A stretch of DNA of 8,111 bases from CAYSCX01 sp964429575 (GCA_964429575.1 CAYSCX010000073.1:1-8111), one strand, 5' to 3'; counted from the first letter of the stretch, positions 1 to 5,133 are shown. Numbers and translations: made by a program. The notes: generated from the letters alone by a model not told the origin.

Positions 1-46
1 CGAAGCTGAGCTGCTGCGCAGAAGGCTGAGGACGCGCGCCGCAGCC

Positions 47-81
47 GGCCCTCCCCGCACGACGGCACGGGGCGTCGGGCC
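47..81. repeat. GC-rich hairpin downstream of the MerR gene
   Basis: GGCCC (47-51) and CCCCG (53-57) pair with CGGGG (68-72) and GGGCC (77-81) around a 10-base loop. It lies 24 bases beyond the stop codon of the minus-strand MerR gene, so it could help end that transcript. No T-run follows on either strand, so it is not a classical intrinsic terminator. The rest of 1-104 shows no coding region I can support; it may hold the tail of a gene whose body is outside the window. Confidence 0.3.
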
Positions 82-104
82 TGGTTGGCGCTTCTTGCCG
101 GAGA

Positions 105-527
105 TCAGTTGTGTGTGTCGGCGATGCGCGGGTGCGAGCCGCCACCTTGCTCAAGCAGCGGACATATGTGCGCATTCTGCGCGCGATCCGGGCGGCGGCG
201 AAGCAGTCGGGCGAGTTCGCGTTGCAGCGCCACGAGCTCTCGGATCTGCGCTCGCACTTGTCCGAGGTGCGCGCGGGCTATCTCGCGGACACGTGCGCAT
301 GGCGGATTGCCGTGTGCCGCCAGACGAAGCAAATCGCGCACCTCATCCAGGGTCATGCCGAAGCTCTGCGCGCGGCGAATGAAGCCGAGCGTGGCGACCG
401 CGCCTTCGTCGTATCGGCGGTAGCCATTAGGCAGCCGCGTCGAGGCACGCAGCAGACCGCGCGCCTCGTAGTAGCGAATTGCGGATGGCGCGACACCAAC
501 TCTGCGGGCCAGTCTGCCGATCGTCAT
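105..527 (-). CDS. MerR-family metal-responsive transcriptional regulator
   Basis: A 140-residue one-component regulator that would bind and distort a long-spacer promoter and activate it when metal is bound. The N-terminal winged helix has the family signature: MTIGRLARRVGVAP, then IRYYE (17-21), a GLL turn, and NGYRRYD (34-40). A long dimerisation helix covers about 77-110. The metal site keeps the Cys at the start of that helix (C77) and a C-terminal H120-x-C122-P-L-L motif. The other loop cysteine usual in MerR, ZntR or CadR is absent (RRRPDRAQ is there instead). That still leaves two thiols and one His, compatible with a soft metal such as Hg(II), but the metal is not proven. The ATG at 527 is chosen over the longer reading from 572 because the family N-terminus begins there, a GGGGGGAG purine run precedes it, and the longer version would run through promoter P1. 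It is divergent from the metal-handling genes, the usual arrangement for this family. Confidence 0.92.
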   Translation of the reverse strand: MTIGRLARRVGVAPSAIRYYEARGLLRASTRLPNGYRRYDEGAVATLGFIRRAQSFGMTLDEVRDLLRLAAHGNPPCARVREIARAHLGQVRAQIRELVALQRELARLLRRRPDRAQNAHICPLLEQGGGSHPRIADTHN

Positions 528-540
528 CGGGTCTCCCCCC

Positions 541-572
541 TTGACTTTAAAGCTGACTTTAACTTGTAGCAT
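541..572 (+). promoter_or_regulatory. P1: MerR-type promoter with operator in a long spacer
   Basis: A -35 TTGACT (541-546) and a -10 TAGCAT (567-572) are 20 bp apart, the overlong spacer typical of MerR-activated promoters. Within it is an imperfect dyad, TTTAAAG (547-553) / CTGA / CTTTAAC (558-564), 6 of 7 pairs matching, in the 7-4-7 layout of mer operators. TGACTTTAA also occurs as a direct repeat. The promoter lies between the divergent MerR gene and the 57-residue CPCC gene and would start transcription near 579. The same dyad can repress the MerR gene. Confidence 0.72.
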
Positions 573-595
573 AGCGGGCGGAAGGAGGTGAAGAC

Positions 596-769
596 ATGGA
601 GTGCATCCGAGTGGTTCTCTGTCCTTGCTGCGGCGAGTGCCCTGCGGTCGAGATCAGCGACACTGGGGTGGTGATCGGTGAGGACGACAACGTCGTCCGG
701 CTGACGCATGCCCAGTGGAACGATCTGGTCGAGCGCATCCGTCGCGGCGAGTTGCGCGAGGCAGGTTAG
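596..769 (+). CDS. 57-residue CPCC-type small cysteine-rich protein, function unknown
   Basis: The frame opens at ATG 596 behind AAGGAGGTGA (582-591), almost a full anti-Shine-Dalgarno match at good spacing, so translation is very likely despite the small size. The product starts MECIRVVLCPCCGECPAVEI: four cysteines in C-P-C-C-x-x-C (C9, C11, C12, C15) plus C3. Then come a short beta-like stretch (TGVVIGEDDNVVRLT) and a helix with WNDLVERIRRGEL. It has no signal peptide or membrane segment, so it is probably cytoplasmic. I recall similar small proteins (Cys-rich start, then IGED..VRLT..EW..LV..I..G.L) annotated as hypothetical; their role is not known to me. The cysteine cluster and the MerR-type promoter suggest metal binding or buffering, which is inference. 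It is the first gene of the P1 transcript and may be its only one. Confidence 0.8.
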   Translation: MECIRVVLCPCCGECPAVEISDTGVVIGEDDNVVRLTHAQWNDLVERIRRGELREAG

Positions 770-776
770 AGCGATG

Positions 777-813
777 GCCGCGCCGTGGCGGCCGGTAGCC
801 GCCGCGGCGCGGC
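777..813 (+). terminator. Strong 16-bp hairpin after the CPCC gene; terminator or insulator
   Basis: The left arm (777-792) and right arm (798-813) pair over 16 positions in the plus-strand RNA, with a single U-G wobble (786 with 804) and a 5-base loop CGGTA. It begins 7 bases after the CPCC stop codon. No U-run follows, so termination may be Rho-assisted or may fail; it could instead stabilise the P1 mRNA. Its place between P1's gene and P2 suggests it separates two transcripts. Confidence 0.5.
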
Positions 814-857
814 GGGACGCCAATCGACCGAGTCGAGTTCGGCAACCCAAGTGCATC

Positions 858-889
858 TTGACCCTGAACGCGGGTTGAGGGTTTACGCT
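858..889 (+). promoter_or_regulatory. P2: second MerR-type promoter, in front of the MerT-like operon
   Basis: A -35 TTGACC (858-863) and a weak -10 TACGCT (884-889) are 20 bp apart. The spacer region carries a near-perfect dyad, ACCCTGAAC (861-869) / GCGG / GTTGAGGGT (874-882), 8 of 9 pairs matching. The ACCCT/AGGGT outer half-sites resemble operators of metal-responsive MerR regulators such as CadR and PbrR. The predicted start near 895-897 is only a few bases before the ATG at 900, so the P2 mRNA would be nearly leaderless. Whether the neighbouring MerR or another one binds here is unknown. Confidence 0.65.
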
Positions 890-899
890 CCGAGGTGAA

Positions 900-1184
900 A
901 TGGCCGACCGTCCACAGCTTGGTTTGGGTGCAGTGTTACTGTCGCTGCCCTGGTGTTGAATCGCACCGGCGGCACTTTCCCTGCTCGGGCTAGCAGGGTC
1001 CGCAGTTGCGACTCGCATCCTGTTCACGGAGTGGGTTCAGTACGCGCTGCTTGTCCTGTCCTTGGTGTTCCTAGGGCGCGCGCACTATGTCGCAACGTTG
1101 AAGAGGCACGGAGCGTGGTGGTCAAAGGCCACGGTATGGACCTCAACGGTGCTCGTCGTAGTTCTGTGGTCGTACCGACTATGA
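900..1184 (+). CDS. MerT-like membrane transport selenoprotein (in-frame TGA read as Sec at residue 20)
   Basis: Read with TGA 957-959 as selenocysteine, this is a 94-residue inner-membrane protein. Helix 1 (about 8-36) carries PWC-U-IAPAALSLLGLAG, which lines up with the MerT helix-1 motif CC-LGPLVLVALG; Sec20 replaces the second Cys. Helix 2 spans about 46-60 (VQYALLVLSLVFLG), then a basic loop (TLKRHG), then helix 3 about 79-92 (VWTSTVLVVVLWSY). MerT is about 116 residues with a second Cys pair in its loop; here that pair is missing and C19 is the only cysteine. The likely role is taking thiophilic metal, Hg(II) by analogy, from a periplasmic binder to the cytoplasm. The ATG at 900 follows GAGGTGAA and is the only usual start after the in-frame stop at 876. 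The end overlaps the next start (ATGA, 1181-1184), implying translational coupling, so full-length translation matters for the operon. A nonsense mutation or sequencing error is the alternative, disfavoured by the Cys-Sec position, the intact downstream frame and the SECIS-like hairpin. No symbol is given because it is divergent from true merT. Confidence 0.82.
957..959 (+). other. Recoded UGA codon (predicted selenocysteine)
   Basis: The TGA directly follows a TGT (Cys19) and precedes ATC-GCA-CCG (Ile-Ala-Pro). It sits at the second position of the paired metal-binding cysteines of the MerT family. A Cys-to-Sec swap at a catalytic or metal-binding thiol is the standard pattern for selenoproteins with Cys homologues. 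Confidence 0.78.
961..1011 (+). promoter_or_regulatory. Bacterial SECIS-like stem-loop just after the UGA
   Basis: The RNA can fold as TCGCA (961-965) with TGCGA (1007-1011), a 3x3 internal loop, GCGG (969-972) with CCGC (1000-1003), an asymmetric bulge, then a perfect 7-bp apical stem CCCTGCT (979-985) with AGCAGGG (992-998). The 6-base loop is CGGGCT. Bacterial SECIS elements lie inside the coding region right after the UGA and show a G in the first two loop bases. Here G987 is the second loop base, 27 bases past the UGA. SelB bound to Sec-tRNA would recognise this apical part. Confidence 0.72.
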
Positions 1185-2134
1185 TTCGGCGCAAGTGGCA
1201 ACCAACGGCACTCAGCGCGATCGTCAGTTTCGTCTGCGCGTTTTGCTGGATGCTTTGGTGTAACGAAGCAGTGGCAGGTCCGATCACGTTCAACACCGCG
1301 CTGCCTATAGCGCAGGGTCAGGGGATCGTGCGCGGACAGGCGGTGGTCACGCGGGCAACCGGCGACCCTACCGGCGCCGACCGTTCGTTCACCGGCGTGG
1401 GAGCAGAATCGGTACTTGCCTACGGCGCGACACGCGACCTCGCACTGTTTGTGCTGCTGCCGCTGTTCCTGCACAAATCGCTGGATTTCGATCTGCCGGA
1501 CGGAGGGCGGGTCAGCCGGGGCACCAACGGCTTCGGCGACGTGGTGCTCCTCGGACGTTACACGCTGCTCGAGTTCAACTGGCCTGGCAAGACCATTCGG
1601 GTCGCGCCGTTCGCGGGAATCAAGATGCCGACCGGAAGCGATTCGCGCAGCGACAAGTTCGGTACGATTCCTCACTCCCTTCGGCCGGGCACGGGCTCTT
1701 GGGATCCGCTGCTCGGAACGATCTTCTCGTGGCAGACCCTCGGATGGGAATTCGATTCGGATGCCGGTTATCGGTTCAACACGCGCGCGGATGGGTTCGA
1801 GTTCGGCGACGTCGCGTTCGGAGACCTGTCGTTTCAGTACCGCGTCTGGCCGTGGCGTCTTGAGCGCGGCGGGGTACCGGCGTTCGTGTACGCTGTGTTT
1901 GAAAGCAACTTCATCTGGCAAGGAAAGGACCGAATCCGCGGCATGGTCGATTCGAACTCCGGCGGCTTCACCTGGTTCATCGATCCGGGCCTGCAGCTCG
2001 TGACCGAGCGCTACGTGCTTGAGGCGGCCGTGCGCCTGCCGGCAGTTCAGGATTTGAACGGAAGCGCGCTCGGCGGTGACTTTCAGGTCGTAGCAGGATT
2101 CAGGTGGAACTTTTTCCTCCCATATCATCTCTGA
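1181..2134 (+). CDS. Outer-membrane beta-barrel protein, phenol MetA / transporter-like
   Basis: A 317-residue protein with a Sec signal peptide (MIRRKWQPTALSAIVSFVCA, cleavage probably near AVAG at 30-33). The mature part of about 285 residues is rich in alternating aromatic and polar strands and Gly/Asp turns. Stretches such as GVGAESVLAYGATRDLALFV, RVAPFAGIKMPTGSDS, SDAGYRFNTRADGFEFGD and a C-terminal VVAGFRWNFFLPYHL are typical of the MetA-pathway/transporter barrel family (Pfam Phenol_MetA_deg). The role is probably outer-membrane passage or sensing of a small solute; the substrate is unknown, though operon context suggests metal. The start at 1181 is preferred over the long reading from 953 because the signal peptide begins there, and the 76 upstream residues are an out-of-frame shadow of the MerT-like gene. 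There is no clear Shine-Dalgarno; the ATGA overlap suggests coupled translation. The next gene starts 8 bases after the stop. Confidence 0.87.
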   Translation: MIRRKWQPTALSAIVSFVCAFCWMLWCNEAVAGPITFNTALPIAQGQGIVRGQAVVTRATGDPTGADRSFTGVGAESVLAYGATRDLALFVLLPLFLHKSLDFDLPDGGRVSRGTNGFGDVVLLGRYTLLEFNWPGKTIRVAPFAGIKMPTGSDSRSDKFGTIPHSLRPGTGSWDPLLGTIFSWQTLGWEFDSDAGYRFNTRADGFEFGDVAFGDLSFQYRVWPWRLERGGVPAFVYAVFESNFIWQGKDRIRGMVDSNSGGFTWFIDPGLQLVTERYVLEAAVRLPAVQDLNGSALGGDFQVVAGFRWNFFLPYHL

Positions 2135-2142
2135 GGTGAGCG

Positions 2143-2529
2143 ATGAACGATCATAGAAAGAAGCGGCAACCGCGCACACAACGGCGGGCCGTTGGGTTAG
2201 GTACGGTGGCAGCTCTCCTGCTCGCCATCGGGACGCGAGCGTTCGTGGCGAGCACGGCGCTCGCCGGCGAGCCCACCGCAAACCAGTGCATCAGCGTGGG
2301 CGTCGACGGCATGGCGTGCCCCTTCTGCGCATACGGCCTCAAGAAGCATCTGGCGGAAATCGCGGGCGTGAAAAGTGTCGAGGTGGATCTCGCCGCGTCT
2401 GCCGCAACGCTGACCGTGTCGCAGGGCACGAGCGTCACGGAGCCGCAGATCGAGCATGCGGTGAGCGAGGCAGGGCTCGGCGCGGGCGCGATCACGCGAA
2501 AGAGCGCACGCGCGGACGGCAGCTGTTGA
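2143..2529 (+). CDS. MerP-like periplasmic heavy-metal-associated (HMA) domain protein
   Basis: A 128-residue exported metal-binding protein. A very basic N-terminus (RKKRQPRTQRR) leads to a hydrophobic segment (AVGLGTVAALLLAIG) and a probable cleavage near STALAG (38-42). The twin Arg before AVGL leaves Tat export possible. One HMA fold follows (about 49-116) with the metal motif G56-M-A-C59-P-F-C62 in place of the usual GMTCxxC, then GLKKHL, a beta strand KSVEVDL and the last strand before AITRK. MerP proteins use these two cysteines to bind Hg(II) in the periplasm and pass it to the Cys pair of MerT, here Cys-Sec. The tail ends in DGSC, with an extra Cys128 as the last residue. GAGGTGAG (2133-2140) overlaps the barrel's stop and sets the ATG. 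The next gene begins 7 bases after the stop. Confidence 0.9.
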   Translation: MNDHRKKRQPRTQRRAVGLGTVAALLLAIGTRAFVASTALAGEPTANQCISVGVDGMACPFCAYGLKKHLAEIAGVKSVEVDLAASAATLTVSQGTSVTEPQIEHAVSEAGLGAGAITRKSARADGSC

Positions 2530-2536
2530 AAGCTCA

Positions 2537-3526
2537 GTGATCAGGCCATTGGCATCGCGGAAGGTCGCTGCGGCCCTGGTGCTCGTCTCCATTTTTCTTA
2601 CTGCGGGCTGCAACGAGGGTGCTCCCCGCCTCCACGAAGGCGGCTACCAACTTCGCGCATATTGGACCGCGAGCGACACTCCAGCGGGCCGCCTGGTGCG
2701 CCCGATCGGAGTTGCGGTCGGACCTGACGGGTCCGTCTACGTCACCGACGCCCGCCGTCGTGTGGTCCGATTTCTGGCTGGCGGAACGTATCTAGGTGAG
2801 TGGTCCGGGGCTCCCGGCGCCAGCTTATTTCTCAATCCTGTCGGTATTGCTGTGAGCCGTGACAACGCGGTCTATGTCTCTGACTTCGAGCGTGACCGCG
2901 TGGTCAAGTTCGATGTCGGCGGGAATGTCGTGCTCGAGTTTGGAGGTCACGGCAGCGCGCGGGGCGAGTTCGATGCTCCGGCTGGGCTGGCAGTCGACGC
3001 CGACGGAAGCATCTACGTCGCGGACTTCTACAACAGCCGCGTACAGCAGCTCAGCGCGCGAGGACGGTATGTCCGCACTATCGGGCATCCGGGCAGGATT
3101 GGCAGGGGCGGGCTCAACTATCCTACCGGAGTTGCCGTGCTCCCCGACGGCGGATTGCTGGTGGCCGATGCCTACAATTACGCGCTCAAGTGGTTCTCGG
3201 GCGCGGGCGACCCGGTCGCCGAGATGGGGCATCGGCTCATGTGGCTCTGGCCGCGCCCCGCGGGCGGCTCAGGCGGGTTCAACGTGCCGACCGGTGTTGC
3301 GGTGGACACACGCGGGTTCATCCACGTGGCCGACAGCGCGAACCATCGGGTCGCGATGCTGTCGCCCAAGCGCGAGTTACTCGCCGAGTGGAAGCTGCCC
3401 GAGCCGGACGAGCGGGTGTACTCGCCCGAGCAGGTCGCGGTTTCGCCGGATGGCGCCACCGTGTATGCAACCGACCTCGCCAATGACCGCGTGATCGTCC
3501 TGGACGTCAGGCGCGTCGTGCCGTGA
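2537..3526 (+). CDS. NHL-repeat lipoprotein (six-bladed propeller)
   Basis: A 329-residue lipoprotein. The signal MIRPLASRKVAAALVLVSIF ends in the lipobox LTAG-C25, so Cys25 should be lipidated. There is no Asp at +2 (N26), so outer-membrane sorting is possible. Six NHL-type repeats begin near residues 56, 100, 148, 196, 251 and 297, each with a core like PxGVAVxxDGxVYVxDxxNxRV (examples at 55-71, 148-168, 251-272), which should close into a beta-propeller. NHL propellers usually bind proteins or other ligands and are rarely enzymes; no catalytic motif is visible. The start is GTG at 2537, 7 bases after the MerP-like stop, with only a weak GAAAG upstream; it gives a proper basic n-region. As the last gene of the operon, its job may be to scaffold or assist the periplasmic and outer-membrane partners (inference). 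Confidence 0.87.
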   Translation: MIRPLASRKVAAALVLVSIFLTAGCNEGAPRLHEGGYQLRAYWTASDTPAGRLVRPIGVAVGPDGSVYVTDARRRVVRFLAGGTYLGEWSGAPGASLFLNPVGIAVSRDNAVYVSDFERDRVVKFDVGGNVVLEFGGHGSARGEFDAPAGLAVDADGSIYVADFYNSRVQQLSARGRYVRTIGHPGRIGRGGLNYPTGVAVLPDGGLLVADAYNYALKWFSGAGDPVAEMGHRLMWLWPRPAGGSGGFNVPTGVAVDTRGFIHVADSANHRVAMLSPKRELLAEWKLPEPDERVYSPEQVAVSPDGATVYATDLANDRVIVLDVRRVVP

Positions 3527-3722
3527 GCACGGCGCCCGACTGCGCGCGCATCAGGTCTTCTTCGGCGCGGCGTACCGTTTATTCCTAGCGCACCGACTTA
3601 GGACTTCGCGAGGCACCCGTTGCGGCGTCGCTGGCGCCGAACGGACAGCTCATCCTCAATGCCCCCGCCGTAACCCGCCCGTACCGCGCTCCGCGCGGTG
3701 ACCACCCACGCGCGCGTTGCCG
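3527..3722. other. Non-coding gap between operons, with a small hairpin
   Basis: No gene with a credible start, family or codon pattern is seen in the 291 bases between the NHL gene and the sigma factor. A hairpin ACCGCGC (3683-3689) / TCC / GCGCGGT (3693-3699) has no U-run, so it is at best a weak terminator. The end of the gap holds the sigma-factor promoter, listed separately. Confidence 0.4.
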
Positions 3723-3748
3723 GGAACTTTCGCGCCACTCCGTGCGTC
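3723..3748 (+). promoter_or_regulatory. Candidate ECF-type promoter, probably autoregulatory
   Basis: GGAACTT (3723-3729) matches the -35 of many ECF sigma promoters (GGAAC core). CGTC (3745-3748) lies 17 bases after GGAAC and matches the common ECF -10. It sits about 70 bases upstream of the sigma-factor start, and ECF genes often transcribe their own operon. The match is by eye and short, so a chance hit is possible. Confidence 0.5.
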
Positions 3749-3792
3749 TTGGAGTATGGCAGGCGGAGTCTTTGGCCCCGCGATAGGATCGT

Positions 3793-3810
3793 TCGTCAGA
3801 GGTCTGACGA
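3793..3810. repeat. 18-bp near-perfect palindrome before the sigma-factor start
   Basis: TCGTCAGA (3793-3800) and TCTGACGA (3803-3810) are perfect 8-bp inverted arms around GG. An adjoining CGATATCG (3808-3815) is itself palindromic. The repeat ends 7 bases before the ATG at 3818, so it could be an operator or an RNA hairpin controlling access to the start codon. Confidence 0.5.
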
Positions 3811-3817
3811 TATCGGT

Positions 3818-4375
3818 ATGAATGCCCGACGCAAGGAGGAATTCGCAGCGCTCGCGGTCGCCGCACTGTCACCGCTCTACAACGCGGCGCTGCGGTTGAC
3901 GGCCAGCGAGGCAGACGCAGAGGACTTGGTGCAGGAGACGTACGCGCATGCGTTCGCGCACGCTGACCAGTTGCACGACCTTGGAAGCATCCGTGCCTGG
4001 CTCTTTCGGATCATGCGCAACTGCTCCGTCTCGCATTACCGTGCCCGCAGGGCGCGTCCGGAGCTGACGGTGATCGAAGGAGGTATTGAATCGATCGGTT
4101 CCGCTGGAGAGCCGGGATCGGACATCCAAGCGGAGGCGTTGGCGCGGCTGTCTCGTGAGGCGATTTCCCGCGCGCTTTCGCAACTGCCGGAGGAATTTCG
4201 CAGTACGATCGTCATGTGCGACGTCGAGGGATTCTCATACGAAGAGATCGCTGAGGCTATGGAGTGCCCGATCGGCACCGTTCGCTCGCGAATCGCGAGG
4301 GCTCGCGCGCAGCTCATGCGCAGTCTCGCCGGTGAAGCCGCAGCGCTGGGTATCGGTGCGCGCCGAAGACAATGA
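3818..4375 (+). CDS. ECF-family RNA polymerase sigma factor (sigma-70 family)
   Basis: A 185-residue sigma factor with the two ECF domains. The sigma-2 region (about 17-77) shows LYNAALRLTASEADAEDLVQ (20-39), then SIRAWLFRIMRNCSVSHYR, the core- and -10-binding part. A variable linker (about 80-110) follows. The sigma-4 region (about 115-170) shows LPEEFRSTIVMCDVEGFSYE and a helix-turn-helix ECPIGTVRSRIARAR for -35 recognition. The start at ATG 3818 fits the normal ECF N-terminus; the longer reading from 3698 adds 40 atypical residues. There is no good Shine-Dalgarno before 3818. The stop overlaps the anti-sigma start (ATGA, 4372-4375). It probably directs its own operon, including the RND pump. 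Confidence 0.92.
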   Translation: MNARRKEEFAALAVAALSPLYNAALRLTASEADAEDLVQETYAHAFAHADQLHDLGSIRAWLFRIMRNCSVSHYRARRARPELTVIEGGIESIGSAGEPGSDIQAEALARLSREAISRALSQLPEEFRSTIVMCDVEGFSYEEIAEAMECPIGTVRSRIARARAQLMRSLAGEAAALGIGARRRQ

Positions 4376-5133
4376 GTTGCCGCAACACAGATTTCGAGAG
4401 GCTGAGCGAATTCGTCGACGGCGCGCTTTCACCGGCAGAGGAACTCGAACTTCGGCGGCATCTCGATGCGTGTGCAGTCTGTCGCGCCCGCGTCGATGCT
4501 CTCATTCAACTCAAGCAGGCAGTCGCGAGCGGCGCCACGATCCATCCCGTTCCCCACGGCTTGCGCGAGCGAGTGACCCAAATGGGCGCGCGGTCGCGAG
4601 GGCCGAAGCCTCGCGCGGCATGGCTGGCAGGAGCTGCCACCGTCGCAGCTGGACTACTTATCGTCACTCTAATCTCGACATGGTCAACGCGGCGGTACGA
4701 ACCAGAGGTCGATCAGCTGCGCGAGGCGATGGTCGCGGATCACATTCACTATCTCGGGGTGCCAGAGCCTGCCGCAATTGTATCGGGCGATCCACGGGAG
4801 CTTTCGTCCGCGCTTGCGCGGGAGGTTGGCTTCGGATTCGAGCTGCCCGACCTGCGTGACACGAAGCTCCTCGGGGGACGGCTGTGCCGGCTACGAGGCC
4901 AAAAAGCGGCGCTCACCATCTATGAGCACGGCGGCCGGCGAGTCTCGCTGTTCTTGCTCGATTCCAGCACGTTCCGTGCATCGGTCCCGCGGGAATCCGG
5001 ATGTCACACGCTGGGCCGATACGCGGTGTGTCTCGTCGAGGCGAATCAGATCTGGTACGCGCTGGTCGCCGAACGCGATCTCGCATCCGAGCTCGCGCCG
5101 GATCTCCGGGCTCAACTTGGCGAGCCGCGCTAA
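4372..5133 (+). CDS. Membrane-anchored anti-sigma factor with zinc-binding (ZAS) motif
   Basis: A 253-residue partner of the upstream sigma factor. The cytoplasmic N-terminus carries the anti-sigma zinc motif H30-x3-C34-x2-C37 (RRHLDACAVCRARV), preceded by LSEFVDGALSPAEE, both standard for ZAS proteins that hold an ECF factor inactive. One membrane helix follows at about 82-102 (AAWLAGAATVAAGLLIVTLI). The C-terminal periplasmic part of about 150 residues has D123-H-I-H126, C172, H186, C211-H212 and C220, enough thiol and imidazole side chains to sense metal or redox state directly, though this is inference. The 4-base overlap with the sigma gene ensures coupled, near-equal synthesis. The permease gene follows after 21 bases. 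Confidence 0.9.
   Translation: MSCRNTDFERLSEFVDGALSPAEELELRRHLDACAVCRARVDALIQLKQAVASGATIHPVPHGLRERVTQMGARSRGPKPRAAWLAGAATVAAGLLIVTLISTWSTRRYEPEVDQLREAMVADHIHYLGVPEPAAIVSGDPRELSSALAREVGFGFELPDLRDTKLLGGRLCRLRGQKAALTIYEHGGRRVSLFLLDSSTFRASVPRESGCHTLGRYAVCLVEANQIWYALVAERDLASELAPDLRAQLGEPR

Noticed and set aside
717..743. GGAAC-N18-CGTC resembling the ECF promoter
   Set aside because: It lies inside the CPCC coding region, and its spacer differs by one base from the candidate at 3723. Probably chance.
774..878. 34-codon ORF MAAPWRPV... ending at TGA 876, in frame with the MerT-like gene; possible second Sec codon
   Set aside because: Its start lies in the 777-813 hairpin and it overlaps promoter P2. 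It has no ribosome site or family match, and the 876 TGA lacks a Cys partner.
900..959. A stand-alone 19-residue peptide ending at TGA 957
   Set aside because: The sequence after the TGA continues the same MerT-like protein through helices 2 and 3 and ends in an overlap with the next gene, so a true stop is less likely.
953..1180. N-terminal extension of the barrel protein from ATG 953
   Set aside because: It overlaps the MerT-like frame, has no family resemblance, and would bury the signal peptide that starts at 1181.
2106..2112. GGAACTT, another ECF -35-like string
   Set aside because: It is inside the barrel gene's last codons and lacks a matching -10.
1085..2281. Minus-strand 398-codon ORF opposite the barrel gene
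   Set aside because: It overlaps three well-supported plus-strand genes and their signals; the composition is that of a shadow frame.
2527..2529. TGT-TGA at the end of the MerP-like gene as another Cys-Sec
   Set aside because: Read-through would run out of frame into the NHL gene without a recognisable domain, and I see no convincing hairpin after this TGA. A normal stop is simpler.
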